From Crenothrix polyspora (GTDB lineage: Bacteria > Pseudomonadota > Gammaproteobacteria > Methylococcales > Methylomonadaceae), in NCBI RefSeq assembly GCF_900163755.1, contig NZ_FUKI01000145.1:1-58099 (forward strand): a stretch of DNA of 58,099 nucleotides, written 5' to 3'. Position 1 is the stretch's first letter; each line of letters starts with the position of its first letter. The notes under the pieces were generated by a model. That model was not told the DNA's origin. It saw nothing but the letters and a program-made list of their open reading frames with translations, and searched no databases. The position numbers were made by a program, and so were the translations under genes. Below, one piece after another: positions 8,365-17,713 of this stretch.

Positions 8365-10656
8365 TCAATCTTTTATCGTATTATCTGTGATAATTTTTGG
8401 TGTGATAAAAATCAGCAACTCTTTTTTATTGTCCTGTTTAGCAGTTTTCTTAAACAAGAAACCCACACCAGGTAAGTCGGCAAAGAACGGGACTTTATTG
8501 GTCGTATTTTGCTGTATCCCTTCAAAAACACCGCCTAGCACGACTGTTTCACCGTTCATAACATGCACGTTAGTGCTAATTTGCCGCGTATCAATACCGA
8601 TACCACCTGGAGTAACCTCACCAGGCGCATCTTTAGTGATCTTTAACTGCATGACAACACTGCCACTGGGCGTGATTTGCGGCAACACATCCAGTTGCAA
8701 CGCAGCATCAACCAACTGGGTTTGCGTACCGTTTTGACTCACGGTTTGATACGGAATTTGCACACCTTGTTTAATGCTGGCCTGACAACGATCAGAGGTC
8801 ATTACACGCGGGTTAGACACCAATTCGCCAAGCCCTTGATCTTGTAAGGCAGACAACTCAAGATTTAATACGTAATCCGCACCTTTAACTAAAGTCAACG
8901 CCAATGCACCACCACTGCCTGCCGCTACCGCCGCACCCAAATCGACCAGCGTATCATTAATCTTTACGTTTGAATCCCCACCGCTTAGAGTACCTTTTGT
9001 ACCTTTAGTGCCAGAGATTGCTCCCCCACCACCAATACCAAATTCAGTTTGACCAGGCGTACCGCCCAGTGCCGCTGCACCAAATTTAACCCCCATTTGC
9101 TTGGCAAATGTATTGGTAGCAATAACAATTCTTGATTCAATCATCACTTGACGCACCGGCACATCAAGCTTGCGAATCAATTTTTTAGCCTCTTCCAAAC
9201 GTTTTGTGGTTTCTCGAACAATCAAGGTATTGGTTCTGGCATCCACTACCGCAGAACCGCGTGATGACAAAATTTTAAACTGTTCATTTTGACCTTGCCC
9301 AGTAGAATTACCACTGTTTAGTTGGTTCTGTCCTGGAACAAGACCCACTGCGCCAATATTGCCTAAATTAGAACTTGAGCCAGAACCACCAGACGCAGTA
9401 CTCGCACCACAACTGCCAAAGGCACCGGTATCTTGACCATTTAACAAATTACGAAAGTTTTCAGCTCTGGCGTAGTTAATCTTAATATATTCGGTAATTA
9501 GCGGGTCTAACTGCTCAACAACCGCTTCTGTTTCTTTTTGCTTTTCTTTGTATTCTTTAATTTTACCAATCGGTGCAATAAGCGTGACATTGCCGGTTTC
9601 AAATTTTTCCAGACCTTTGGTCATCATAATGAAATCCAAGGCTTCATCCCACGGTACATCATCTAATTTTAAGGTAATTGTACCAACAACCTCATCACCG
9701 GCCACCACGTTCTGGCCAGTAAATTCGGCCAAAATTGCAATCACACTGCGAATATCAATGTCCTGAAAATTTAATGATAATCTGTCGCCCGTGTATTTTA
9801 CGCGTTTATTATCCAGCACTTCTTTTTCAGCAGAGGTTAGCGGTCTAAACTCAATCGTTAATAAACCATCCGCCTGAAACAAGGAATAATCATATAAGCT
9901 ATTTTGCAAAGACATAGTCACTGTCGTCTCACGACTGGACGTATTTGCCTCAATATATTTAACCGGCGTGCCAAATTCAGACACATCCAAACGCTTAGCC
10001 AGGTTATCCGGCAAACGGGTATTAACAAAACTGACCACCACTTTACCGGCTTCTTCTCGACTATTAACAATCGTATTAGGATTTGCTAAAGCAACCAATA
10101 TTCGCCCCTCACCGTTATCACCACGTTTAAAGTCAAGCCCACTAATAGCTTGCTCTGGCATTAGCGTGTTAATGGCTGAGTGGGTATCTTGTTCAGGGTA
10201 ATAAGGTTTGGCGGTACTTGTTACAGCCGAACCTGCGCTATTGAGTGTCAACAATATTTTATTGCCCTCGATCGTGGTTTCAAAGGGCGTGGCTTCCATT
10301 AAATTAACAACAATGCGTATTCTATCCGCCGCTTCTGCCACATACACACTGCTGACAGCACCTTGATTAATAGGATACATTTTTTTAGCAAGCGCACTTT
10401 TAACACCGGTTAAATCCATGGCAATTCTGGCTGGATTATCGGTATGAAATACTTTAGGCGTAACCGCAGCACCACTTAATTCCAGCTGTATTTGCAGCTT
10501 GCCACCCGATACTGTCGCAACATCAATATTGGTAATAGTAAGATCACTTGCTGCAGCCGCTGTCATCTGAAACAGCATTAAAAAAACAATCAAATAATGT
10601 GTGCTTAAAAAACACCGCGCTATACCCACCATTGTGTCACCTTGTTTATTCTCCAT
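8365..10656 (-). CDS. pilQ: Type IV pilus secretin PilQ
   Basis: A 763-residue outer-membrane secretin through which the type IV pilus passes. In order: signal peptide, two AMIN-like beta domains (about 40-270), an STN/N0 domain (around LSLNFQDIDIRSVIAIL), an N1 domain interrupted by a Gly/Ser/Asn-rich insert of about 50 residues (around 415-465), then the secretin core with VPVRQVMIESRIV and a C-terminal VPFFADLPGVGFLFK segment. It follows pilP by 15 bases. Two starts are possible: the ATG at 10656 (GAGGAA site) or an ATG at 10632 with a better AAGGTG site directly before the signal peptide. A terminator hairpin follows. Confidence 0.95.
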   Translation of the reverse strand: MENKQGDTMVGIARCFLSTHYLIVFLMLFQMTAAAASDLTITNIDVATVSGGKLQIQLELSGAAVTPKVFHTDNPARIAMDLTGVKSALAKKMYPINQGAVSSVYVAEAADRIRIVVNLMEATPFETTIEGNKILLTLNSAGSAVTSTAKPYYPEQDTHSAINTLMPEQAISGLDFKRGDNGEGRILVALANPNTIVNSREEAGKVVVSFVNTRLPDNLAKRLDVSEFGTPVKYIEANTSSRETTVTMSLQNSLYDYSLFQADGLLTIEFRPLTSAEKEVLDNKRVKYTGDRLSLNFQDIDIRSVIAILAEFTGQNVVAGDEVVGTITLKLDDVPWDEALDFIMMTKGLEKFETGNVTLIAPIGKIKEYKEKQKETEAVVEQLDPLITEYIKINYARAENFRNLLNGQDTGAFGSCGASTASGGSGSSSNLGNIGAVGLVPGQNQLNSGNSTGQGQNEQFKILSSRGSAVVDARTNTLIVRETTKRLEEAKKLIRKLDVPVRQVMIESRIVIATNTFAKQMGVKFGAAALGGTPGQTEFGIGGGGAISGTKGTKGTLSGGDSNVKINDTLVDLGAAVAAGSGGALALTLVKGADYVLNLELSALQDQGLGELVSNPRVMTSDRCQASIKQGVQIPYQTVSQNGTQTQLVDAALQLDVLPQITPSGSVVMQLKITKDAPGEVTPGGIGIDTRQISTNVHVMNGETVVLGGVFEGIQQNTTNKVPFFADLPGVGFLFKKTAKQDNKKELLIFITPKIITDNTIKD

Positions 10657-10671
10657 TATTTTTCCTCACAA

Positions 10672-11229
10672 TTAGTCTGCTAACGCTAATGAAGCCTGTT
10701 GCTCACGCCAGGAACCAGGTTTATCAGGCACTATTTCCATAATTTCAACTTTATCCGTAACAATACGTATAATTTTTCCATAGTTTTTCCCTATATAATT
10801 ACCCACCTGAACACGATGAACAGTGCCATCACTGGCTTTTATTAAACCCCATAAGCTTGCATTCATAACCACAGTACCCACCATTTTTAAACCATCCAAA
10901 GGAAAAGCTTCTAACTCCTCCTTACGGCGACTGGTATCCGGTTTTATACCATTAGACTTTGCAATTTCAGCCTCTTCTTCTTCGGGTTGCTCCAAGGGCT
11001 GAAACGGATCACGTAAGCCGTCAGGCTTAAACATATAAGGTTCAACATTCTTAATGGCAGGCAATTGTTCAATAGGGCCTTTCGGTCTGGCTTTAACGTC
11101 TGCGATGTATTTTTGCAACTCGGTAAAATCCTGCTCAGCACAACTTGTCAACAAAATCGCACAAACAGCAGAACTCATGCTTAATCGCACCCAATGGCGC
11201 AAAGACAACCTTGATATATCATGCGACAT
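10672..11229 (-). CDS. pilP: Type IV pilus inner-membrane lipoprotein PilP
   Basis: A 185-residue lipoprotein linking the PilN/PilO inner-membrane complex to the secretin PilQ. The N-terminus carries a lipoprotein signal ending LLTSC at about residue 30. The middle is an extended linker, with the family segment GLRDPFQPL, and the C-terminal half is the small beta-sandwich HR domain (DGLKMVGTV...VGNYIGKNYGKI). Start ATG is two bases from the pilO stop. It is the fourth gene of pilMNOPQ. Confidence 0.94.
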   Translation of the reverse strand: MSHDISRLSLRHWVRLSMSSAVCAILLTSCAEQDFTELQKYIADVKARPKGPIEQLPAIKNVEPYMFKPDGLRDPFQPLEQPEEEEAEIAKSNGIKPDTSRRKEELEAFPLDGLKMVGTVVMNASLWGLIKASDGTVHRVQVGNYIGKNYGKIIRIVTDKVEIMEIVPDKPGSWREQQASLALAD

Positions 11230-11231
11230 GG

Positions 11232-11843
11232 CTAGCCTCTCTTCCTGTTAACCGCCGCACCATCGCTGTTTGTGCTACCTTCGTTATAGGTCTTAACGAC
11301 TGCATTCATCATCATAGCGCCATCTTTACCATAGGGCACAATGTTGACATCATGTACGGTAACAATACGCGGCAACGATGCCAAGCCACTGACAAACATA
11401 CCTAACTCCTCGTATTTACCTATTACTTGAATACTGATCGGCAATTCAGAATAGAATTCTTGCTTAACAGGTCCACTGGGTCTAAACAACTTAAACTCCA
11501 AACCACTGGCTAAACCCGTTTGTGAAATATCAATCAATAAACTGGCCACCTCTTCTTCCGTGGGCATTTGCCGGATCATCACTTCCAATGACGATTCAAT
11601 ATCACTGAGCTGTTTTTGATAATCACGCAGATTAACGGCTTTTTTCTGCTTAGATTCGAAAGTAGTTCGTAATTCCTGCTCTTTTAGTTTGATGGCATCA
11701 AGACTGTCCAAACGATCCAGCGTGAACATATAAACACCACCCGCTGCAACCAACGCGCATACCAACAAAGTCGCCACTGCTTTAATCGGCAAAGGCCACG
11801 TCCCCGCCGCATTAATATCCCAATTAACGTCCGATAGGTTCAT
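11232..11843 (-). CDS. pilO: Type IV pilus alignment protein PilO
   Basis: A 203-residue single-pass inner-membrane protein. A cytoplasmic start (VNWDINAAGTWPL) leads to one membrane helix (about 20-42), then a coiled coil (about 45-85) and a ferredoxin-like periplasmic domain with the LPISIQVIGKYEELGMFVSGLA segment typical of PilO. It pairs with PilN. The ATG overlaps the pilN stop by 4 bases, so translation is coupled. Confidence 0.94.
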   Translation of the reverse strand: MNLSDVNWDINAAGTWPLPIKAVATLLVCALVAAGGVYMFTLDRLDSLDAIKLKEQELRTTFESKQKKAVNLRDYQKQLSDIESSLEVMIRQMPTEEEVASLLIDISQTGLASGLEFKLFRPSGPVKQEFYSELPISIQVIGKYEELGMFVSGLASLPRIVTVHDVNIVPYGKDGAMMMNAVVKTYNEGSTNSDGAAVNRKRG

Positions 11844-12409
11844 TTTACTGCCTCGGTCTTAGCATGTTTTTGGCCTAAAGTAGCGTGTAGCACAAAATCA
11901 CTTAATTGATCTGTCGTGCCTGCATTAGATATTTGGATCACGTCAAGCCGTGGCCCTCCAAGCCACGATGACACTTCAATTGCCCGCATAAAGGCAGAAA
12001 CCCGTGCATTTGATTGCGATTTGCCTTCAAAAATCAGCTCTCTACCAACTTGCGTAAATTTGGATAGAAATACGCCATCGGGAGTAGATTTAGGAATTTC
12101 ATCAAATAAATGCACAATTTCTGGACGACTTTCTTGCAGCTTATGAATCAAATCAATTTTTGACAGCAATTTACTTTTTTTCTCTTCAATAGCCCTGATT
12201 TCAATAATTTTTTTATCCAATGCGACTATTTCATCTTCTATGAATCGGTTTCTTTGCTCTTGATAAGACTTTAAGCTATCTATATGAACATGAACACCTA
12301 AAAGAATTGCACCGGTTACTAACGCAGCAGCGGCCATTGCCGAAAAAAAATCTCTTTTCTTTTTTTTACGAAGCTCATCACGCCAAGGCAGTAAATTGAT
12401 TTTTGCCAT
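11840..12409 (-). CDS. pilN: Type IV pilus assembly protein PilN
   Basis: A 189-residue single-pass inner-membrane protein. It opens with the conserved INLLPWRDELRKKKK motif that docks in the PilM groove. A membrane helix (about 22-42), a coiled coil and a small periplasmic ferredoxin-like domain follow. Start and stop overlap pilM (TGATG) and pilO (ATGA). Confidence 0.95.
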   Translation of the reverse strand: MAKINLLPWRDELRKKKKRDFFSAMAAAALVTGAILLGVHVHIDSLKSYQEQRNRFIEDEIVALDKKIIEIRAIEEKKSKLLSKIDLIHKLQESRPEIVHLFDEIPKSTPDGVFLSKFTQVGRELIFEGKSQSNARVSAFMRAIEVSSWLGGPRLDVIQISNAGTTDQLSDFVLHATLGQKHAKTEAVK

Positions 12410-13473
12410 CAGTCAAAACTCCTTAATGCTAAGCCACAAGCCAACATCATCGCAGGCGCATCATTACTCAGGGTTTGCGGTTTTACCTTGCTCGCCAACG
12501 TCATATCGACAAAAGGATTGGCAATATACGCCGTTACCCCTAAGGTTTGCGACACCAGCTTTTCTATACCCGGTATAGAGGCACAGCCGCCCGCTAGAAT
12601 AATACAATCAATATTTTTATTGGCACTTGAAGACACGAAAAACTGTAAGGAACGGGCAATTTGCTGCACGACTGCACGCTTAAACGGCTCTAGCACATCA
12701 GTCATATAATTTTCTGGTAAACCACCGTGTTTTTTTGCCAAACCGGCTTCTTCCCACGACAAACCGTAACGCCGTTGAATTTCTTCTGTCAGTTGCTTAC
12801 CACCAAATACTTGCTCACGGGTATACACCGTATGACCATCGTGAAGTACGTTTAAGGTCGATAAGGTAGCGCCTATATCAGCTATAGCCACTGTTTGTCC
12901 TGTTGTTGAGCTGTGTATTTGTGCGGACAACAAGCCAAAAACGTTCTCCATTGCAAACGCTTCTACATCAACCACTTTGGCTTTAAGCCCTGCTTTGACC
13001 AGTGCTTCAACACGGTCATCAACATTATCTTTCCGAGAAGCCGCCAAGATAACATTCACCATGTCAGGGTTGTGTTCATTAACGCCTTGTACCTCAAAAT
13101 CAAGACTGACCTCATCAAGTGCGTAAGGCACATACTGATCAGCCTCAATCATAATTTGCTCTTCAACCTCATCATCGGTTAACGCAGCGGGCATAGTAAT
13201 TATTTTAGTCATCACCGCCGCACCAGAAACTGCAACAGCGGCATATTTAAGCCGAGTTCCCGAATGCTTAACGGCCAGCTTTATTGCATCCGCAATAATG
13301 TCGGTACTAATCGTGGCCTTATCAATAATACCCGTTTGCAATACTAACGGGGCAACCGCGTAACTCTCTACTTTATAACGATTACCCGACTTACTTAGTT
13401 CCAGTAGCTTTACCGCTACCGTACTAATATCAAGCCCCAGTACCGCATTTTGCTTACCTCCAAACCACTTCAT
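12409..13473 (-). CDS. pilM: Type IV pilus assembly ATPase-like PilM
   Basis: A 354-residue actin/FtsA-fold cytoplasmic protein that binds the N-terminal tail of PilN. The N-terminal VLGLDISTVAVKLLEL phosphate-1 strand, the middle AIADIGATLSTLNVL phosphate-2 motif and the IILAGGCASIPGIEKLV adenosine motif are visible. It is the first gene of the pilMNOPQ run, divergent from the PBP1A gene with a 312-base gap between, which is the usual gammaproteobacterial arrangement. Confidence 0.96.
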   Translation of the reverse strand: MKWFGGKQNAVLGLDISTVAVKLLELSKSGNRYKVESYAVAPLVLQTGIIDKATISTDIIADAIKLAVKHSGTRLKYAAVAVSGAAVMTKIITMPAALTDDEVEEQIMIEADQYVPYALDEVSLDFEVQGVNEHNPDMVNVILAASRKDNVDDRVEALVKAGLKAKVVDVEAFAMENVFGLLSAQIHSSTTGQTVAIADIGATLSTLNVLHDGHTVYTREQVFGGKQLTEEIQRRYGLSWEEAGLAKKHGGLPENYMTDVLEPFKRAVVQQIARSLQFFVSSSANKNIDCIILAGGCASIPGIEKLVSQTLGVTAYIANPFVDMTLASKVKPQTLSNDAPAMMLACGLALRSFD

Positions 13474-13785
13474 GCAACAATCCTTAAAACGTGATAATTA
13501 ATTGGCTAATGACGGTTAACATGTTTAATTTTATCTTTAAATCAGTAAAAAAAATTGGCATTTGAAGTATAGTTGCGTTTTTTATTTTAAAAGTAAAAAT
13601 ATTCAATTTATTTGTTTGTTGGCCATGTTGCTCTATACTGCCTACCAAACTGGCACATGGAATGCTTACACTGAAAATAAAACCTTTTTTATGTAAGACA
13701 ACGACTCATAACAAGGTTTTTATATTTTTTAATTCATCATCAAGCACTCTACTTCTGACAACATCAAATTTCACTGGAAAGACTT
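13474..13785. other. Divergent pilM/PBP1A intergenic region
   Basis: A 312-base AT-rich region between two genes read away from each other, so it should carry both promoters. TATACT at 13634-13639 could be a -10 for the rightward gene, but its -35 is poor. A TATACT-like box also appears on the opposite strand near 13570. No repeat or small gene is supported. Confidence 0.5.
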
Positions 13786-16194
13786 GTGGCAATAAAAATA
13801 TCAAGCGGAAACACTTTAAAATTATTGGCGACCGTCACTCTAATAGCAGGAATTTCTGGTTTTTTATTTTATAAACAATTGCTTGTTAGCTTGCCTGATA
13901 CGTCAACCTTGCAAAATGTCGAATATCAAACACCACTTAATATCTACAGCAAAGAAAAGCTATTAATTGCACAATTCGGTGGCAACAAACGCATTCCATT
14001 AGCCATTGATCAAGTCCCTAAACAACTGATTAATGCATTTTTAGCTTCTGAAGATGATAATTTTTATGAACACCCTGGCGTAGACTATAAAGGCTTGGTG
14101 CGTGCGGTTCTTCAGCTAGCACTGACCGGTAAAAAAAGCCAAGGTGGCAGCACTATTACCATGCAAGTTACTCGTAATTTTTTCTTGAGTAACGAAAAAA
14201 CCTACACGCGTAAATTAAAAGAAATTATTCTGGCATTAAAACTTGAGCGGGAATATTCAAAAGATAAAATTCTTGAGCTATACCTCAACCAAATTTATAT
14301 GGGGCACAGTGCGTACGGTGTGGTCGCGGCCACACAAACTTATTACGGTAAGCCATTGAATAAGTTATCGCTTGCCGAACACGCCATGATTGCTGGCCTA
14401 CCGAAAGCACCGTCGGCTTACAACCCCATTACCAACGAAAAACGCGCACTGACAAGACGCAATTATGTTTTACACCGTATGCTTGAGCTTAAAAAAATCA
14501 GCCCAGCAGAATATAACGATGCCATCAAACAACCTTCTACGGCAAAGTTACAATATTCGTCTTCCGATGTTGCAGCTCCTTTTGTTGCAGAAATGGTAAG
14601 ACAGCAATTATTTGAACAATACGGTGAAGGCGCTTACACATCAGGTATGAATGTTTATACAACCATTAGCGCTCCCTTACAAAAAGCGGCTGACCAAGCA
14701 TTACGTCATACGCTGCACAGTTATGACGAGCGTCACGGTTATAAAATATCCATCGCTGACACCAGCAAAAATATTAAATTTACTGATATGCCGGTTATTG
14801 GTGATACATATCCCGCCACAATTGTAAGCTTATCTAATCAAAAAGCCACAGCACGATTACAAAATAATACACTAATTGATGTTGCATGGAAAAATAGTAG
14901 AGCAACCGGTACTATCAGAAAAACGCTAAAAGTAGGGGATATTCTGAGTGTGCGGCAATTAAAAAATGATAACTGGGCCTTTACGCAAGCACCTAAGGTA
15001 GAGGGAGCATTTGTGGCTTTAGATCCTAAAAATGGCGCTATTTTAGCATTGGTCGGTGGTTTCGACTTTACCCGTAATAAATACAATCGCGCCACACAAT
15101 CAAAAAGACAACCCGGCTCTGGCTTCAAGCCAGTCATTTATACGGCCGCCTTAGAACACGGCTATTCTCCTGCCAGCTTAATTAATGATGCACCCATCGT
15201 CATACGGGATAAAAGCCAAGAAAATGACTGGCGACCTGAAAATTACAGCAAAAGATTCTACGGCCTAACCAGTATTAGAAAAGCCATTACTTATTCGCGA
15301 AACATTGTTTCTATTCGCTTATTGAAAGAAATGGGCATTGATACCGGTATTAAAACCGGCTTGCGTTTTGGCTTTACAAAAGACCAGCTACCTAGAGGCT
15401 TGTCTCTAGCGCTCGGCAGTGGCCATGCTTCACCGTTACAAATGTCACGTTTTTTTGCCACTTTTGCTAACGGCGGTTTTTTGGTTGACCCTTATTTTAT
15501 AGATCACATCGAAGCCAGTGACGGAAAAATAATCTTTAAAGCTAAACCAAAAACACCCTGCCCTAACTGCTCTGCCAAGCAAAAACCAAAGCCTACCCAA
15601 GCAACGCGGGTTATTTCGCCACAAATTAACTTTCTTATGAATTCATTACTGAGAGACGTGGTTCAAAAAGGTACTGCAACCGATGCGAAAGTATTAGGCA
15701 GATCAGATCTTGCTGGTAAAACAGGCACGACCAACGATCAACGCGATGCCTGGTTTAATGGCTTTACGCCTTCGATTGCAGCCAGCGCCTGGGTAGGTTT
15801 TGACAATTTTGCACCGCTGGGCAAAGTGGAAACCGGTGGCGTAGCCGCATTGCCCATGTGGATTGAGTTTATGCGCACAGCACTCAAAGGCACGCCAGTA
15901 CAGCCTTTTATACCCCCAAAAGGCATCATTAAAAAAGGCGGGGAATTTTACCAATCCGATTATTCACCTAAACTATTGGCACAAGCAGGCACTGTTCTCT
16001 CAGAAGAAGGGGAAATAATATCTTCACCAAAGAAATCCAAAAGAAAAAGTAGCGCTAGCAAAAATTACTTCAACAACAGCGCAAGTACTAGTAAATCAAA
16101 ACGCAAATCATCAACATCTAGCTCGGAAGCCGGTAACTCCCCACAACAAAATAAGCCAGCCACCGCTAAACCTGTAGTTGAGTCACTGTTTTAA
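13786..16194 (+). CDS. mrcA: Penicillin-binding protein 1A (bifunctional peptidoglycan synthase)
   Basis: An 802-residue class A PBP that polymerises lipid II and cross-links the stem peptides at the outer face of the inner membrane. A membrane anchor (about 10-30) leads to the glycosyltransferase domain with the catalytic Glu in LASEDDNFYEHPGVDYKG and the GGSTITMQVTRNFF motif, then an OB-like domain. The transpeptidase follows, with SGFK (SxxK), SRN and KTGTT motifs. A Lys/Ser-rich low-complexity tail ends the protein. The start is GTG with a GGAAAG site. Gene position, divergent from pilM, matches ponA/mrcA elsewhere. Confidence 0.95.
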   Translation: MAIKISSGNTLKLLATVTLIAGISGFLFYKQLLVSLPDTSTLQNVEYQTPLNIYSKEKLLIAQFGGNKRIPLAIDQVPKQLINAFLASEDDNFYEHPGVDYKGLVRAVLQLALTGKKSQGGSTITMQVTRNFFLSNEKTYTRKLKEIILALKLEREYSKDKILELYLNQIYMGHSAYGVVAATQTYYGKPLNKLSLAEHAMIAGLPKAPSAYNPITNEKRALTRRNYVLHRMLELKKISPAEYNDAIKQPSTAKLQYSSSDVAAPFVAEMVRQQLFEQYGEGAYTSGMNVYTTISAPLQKAADQALRHTLHSYDERHGYKISIADTSKNIKFTDMPVIGDTYPATIVSLSNQKATARLQNNTLIDVAWKNSRATGTIRKTLKVGDILSVRQLKNDNWAFTQAPKVEGAFVALDPKNGAILALVGGFDFTRNKYNRATQSKRQPGSGFKPVIYTAALEHGYSPASLINDAPIVIRDKSQENDWRPENYSKRFYGLTSIRKAITYSRNIVSIRLLKEMGIDTGIKTGLRFGFTKDQLPRGLSLALGSGHASPLQMSRFFATFANGGFLVDPYFIDHIEASDGKIIFKAKPKTPCPNCSAKQKPKPTQATRVISPQINFLMNSLLRDVVQKGTATDAKVLGRSDLAGKTGTTNDQRDAWFNGFTPSIAASAWVGFDNFAPLGKVETGGVAALPMWIEFMRTALKGTPVQPFIPPKGIIKKGGEFYQSDYSPKLLAQAGTVLSEEGEIISSPKKSKRKSSASKNYFNNSASTSKSKRKSSTSSSEAGNSPQQNKPATAKPVVESLF

Positions 16195-16214
16195 CGAACA
16201 AAACAGCTGACTAT

Positions 16215-16245
16215 AAAACAGTGATGTTATTAACATCGCTGTTTT
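16215..16245 (+). terminator. Terminator hairpin after PBP1A
   Basis: A 14-bp stem (AAAACAGTGATGTT with AACATCGCTGTTTT, one G-T pair) and a short loop, located 21 bases after the PBP1A stop. The 3' arm ends in TTTT and gives a reasonable intrinsic terminator. Confidence 0.7.
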
Positions 16246-16414
16246 AATACGGCTGTACAATTGAAAAAATAAAGCGAGAGATCGCATATGGCTTATAACA
16301 AGCCAGCGTTACTATCTTATGTATTTTGAAATGATGAGAGCGAACTCACCCTAGGCAGAAAGTGCATTAACTGCTAAATCCTGCCAGGATTTAGTCTCTT
16401 ATACTGCTTGACAA

Positions 16415-16433
16415 TGCCAGAAGAAATCTGGCA
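16415..16433 (-). terminator. Possible terminator hairpin after rpmE
   Basis: TGCCAGA, a five-base loop and TCTGGCA lie 9 bases beyond the rpmE stop. Read leftward it is followed only by a short TTGTC, so termination is uncertain. A second small palindrome (AAATCCTGCCAGGATTT, 16376-16392) lies just beyond. Confidence 0.4.
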
Positions 16434-16441
16434 CAAACAAA

Positions 16442-16642
16442 TTACTTGCCGTATTTTTTACGGAATTTATCAACACGACCTGCAGTATCGACAACGCGTT
16501 GTTTACCGGTATAGAAAGGATGGCAAGAAGAACAAACTTCTATCATCAAATCTTTGCCTAAGGCAGAGCCTGTTACAAATACGTTACCACAGCCACACGT
16601 CACGGTAATTTGCTTATAATTTGGGTGAATTTCTGGTTTCAT
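16442..16642 (-). CDS. rpmE: 50S ribosomal protein L31 (zinc-binding form)
   Basis: A 66-residue ribosomal protein of the large subunit. The sequence begins [12 protein letters not shown] and contains the cysteines of the zinc-binding form (C16 and C18 in TCGCGN, C37 and C40 in [13 protein letters not shown]). This is the zinc-replete paralogue rather than the cysteine-free form induced in zinc starvation. It is divergent from xthA; their promoters share the 91-base gap. Confidence 0.96.
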   Translation of the reverse strand: MKPEIHPNYKQITVTCGCGNVFVTGSALGKDLMIEVCSSCHPFYTGKQRVVDTAGRVDKFRKKYGK

Positions 16643-16693
16643 ATTACTTTCACATTACCCACAAACGGGCTACATACTTATTGAAGAACCTCG

Positions 16694-16699
16694 TATAAT
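16694..16699 (+). promoter_or_regulatory. Possible -10 box of xthA
   Basis: A perfect TATAAT lies 35 bases before the xthA ATG. No good -35 hexamer is found 16-18 bases upstream, so the call rests on the -10 and position only. Confidence 0.35.
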
Positions 16700-16733
16700 A
16701 CGTCTTACCTAACAAAACCGCAACCCATTTTTT

Positions 16734-17501
16734 ATGCGCATCATCAGTTTAAATGCCAACGGCATCCGCTCCGCAGAACGTAAAGGTTTTTTTACCTGGA
16801 TGCAGCAACAAAATGCCGATGTTATCTGCTTGCAAGAAACCAAAGCGCAAATAAACCAACTCAGTGCCGAGCCGTTTTTTCCACAAAACTATCACTGTTT
16901 TTATCATGATGCTGAAAAAAAAGGCTATAGCGGTGTTGCGCTGTATTGCAAAACCCAACCCGATAAGGTTATTAGCGGCATTGGTAAAGCGGATTTTGAT
17001 GCCGAAGGCCGCTTTATTGAAGCGCAATTTGGCAAACTAAGCGTTATTTCACTGTATTTACCCTCAGGCTCATCCGGTGAAGAACGCCAAGCGTTTAAGT
17101 TTAACTTTTTGGATTATTTTGCCATTTTGCTACAACAGCGCGGACAAGATGACCGACGCTATATTATTTGCGGCGACTGGAATATTGCCCACAAAGCCAT
17201 TGATTTAAAAAACTGGCGCGGCAATCAAAAAAATTCTGGTTTTTTGCCGGAAGAACGCGCATGGATGGATAGTTTATTTGCTGAAGATCAGTGGATTGAT
17301 GCCTTCAGAGTCATTAATCAAGAAGGCGATCAATACACCTGGTGGTCAAATCGTGGCCAAGCCTGGGCAAAAAATGTCGGTTGGCGAATTGATTATCAGA
17401 TTGTCAGTGCTGCACTTAAAGATAAGATAATTAGCACTAGCATTTATAAAGACCAGCGCTTTTCCGATCATGCGCCGCTTATTGTAGATTATGATCTATA
17501 G
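16734..17501 (+). CDS. xthA: Exodeoxyribonuclease III (AP endonuclease)
   Basis: A 255-residue Mg-dependent nuclease of base-excision repair that nicks at abasic sites and trims 3' ends. The EEP-fold motifs are in order: SLNANGIRSA, CLQETKAQ (metal Glu), YSGVALYCK, CGDWNIAHKAIDL (Asp/Asn catalytic), WRIDYQIVS and SDHAPLIVDYDL (catalytic His). The length matches the family. Monocistronic; a 129-bp repeat follows. Confidence 0.96.
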   Translation: MRIISLNANGIRSAERKGFFTWMQQQNADVICLQETKAQINQLSAEPFFPQNYHCFYHDAEKKGYSGVALYCKTQPDKVISGIGKADFDAEGRFIEAQFGKLSVISLYLPSGSSGEERQAFKFNFLDYFAILLQQRGQDDRRYIICGDWNIAHKAIDLKNWRGNQKNSGFLPEERAWMDSLFAEDQWIDAFRVINQEGDQYTWWSNRGQAWAKNVGWRIDYQIVSAALKDKIISTSIYKDQRFSDHAPLIVDYDL

Positions 17502-17558
17502 TTAGCATACGGCATCATTAATAGCACACGACACTCTATCACTCGATGTTATTGAAAA

Positions 17559-17687
17559 TACAGCGTTTTCACAGTTCAATAGTTACAGCGTAACCGTTCA
17601 CACTGAGCTTGTCGAAGTGTGCCGTTCATGCTTCGACAAGCTCAGCACAAACGGTGGCTGTAACTGTCCTAAGTTGAAAACGCTGTA
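17559..17687. repeat. 129-bp palindromic element, copy 1
   Basis: Bounded by perfect 13-bp inverted ends TACAGCGTTTTCA (17559) and TGAAAACGCTGTA (ending 17687). The interior is a long imperfect palindrome with two TTCGACAAGCTCAG-type arms facing each other. An internal second TACAGCG lies 25 bases from the left end. The same 129-bp unit occurs inverted at 54842-54970, and a rearranged copy at 41710-41916. It fits a REP/MITE-like non-autonomous mobile element; no REP-associated transposase is in the window. Confidence 0.9.
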
Positions 17688-17713
17688 CATGTATTTCACA
17701 CATCGAGTTAAAA

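Noticed and set aside
9302-9420. Gly/Ser-rich stretch in PilQ as a possible frameshift or insertion artefact
   Set aside because: The reading frame stays open with intact secretin domains on both sides, so it is a low-complexity linker.
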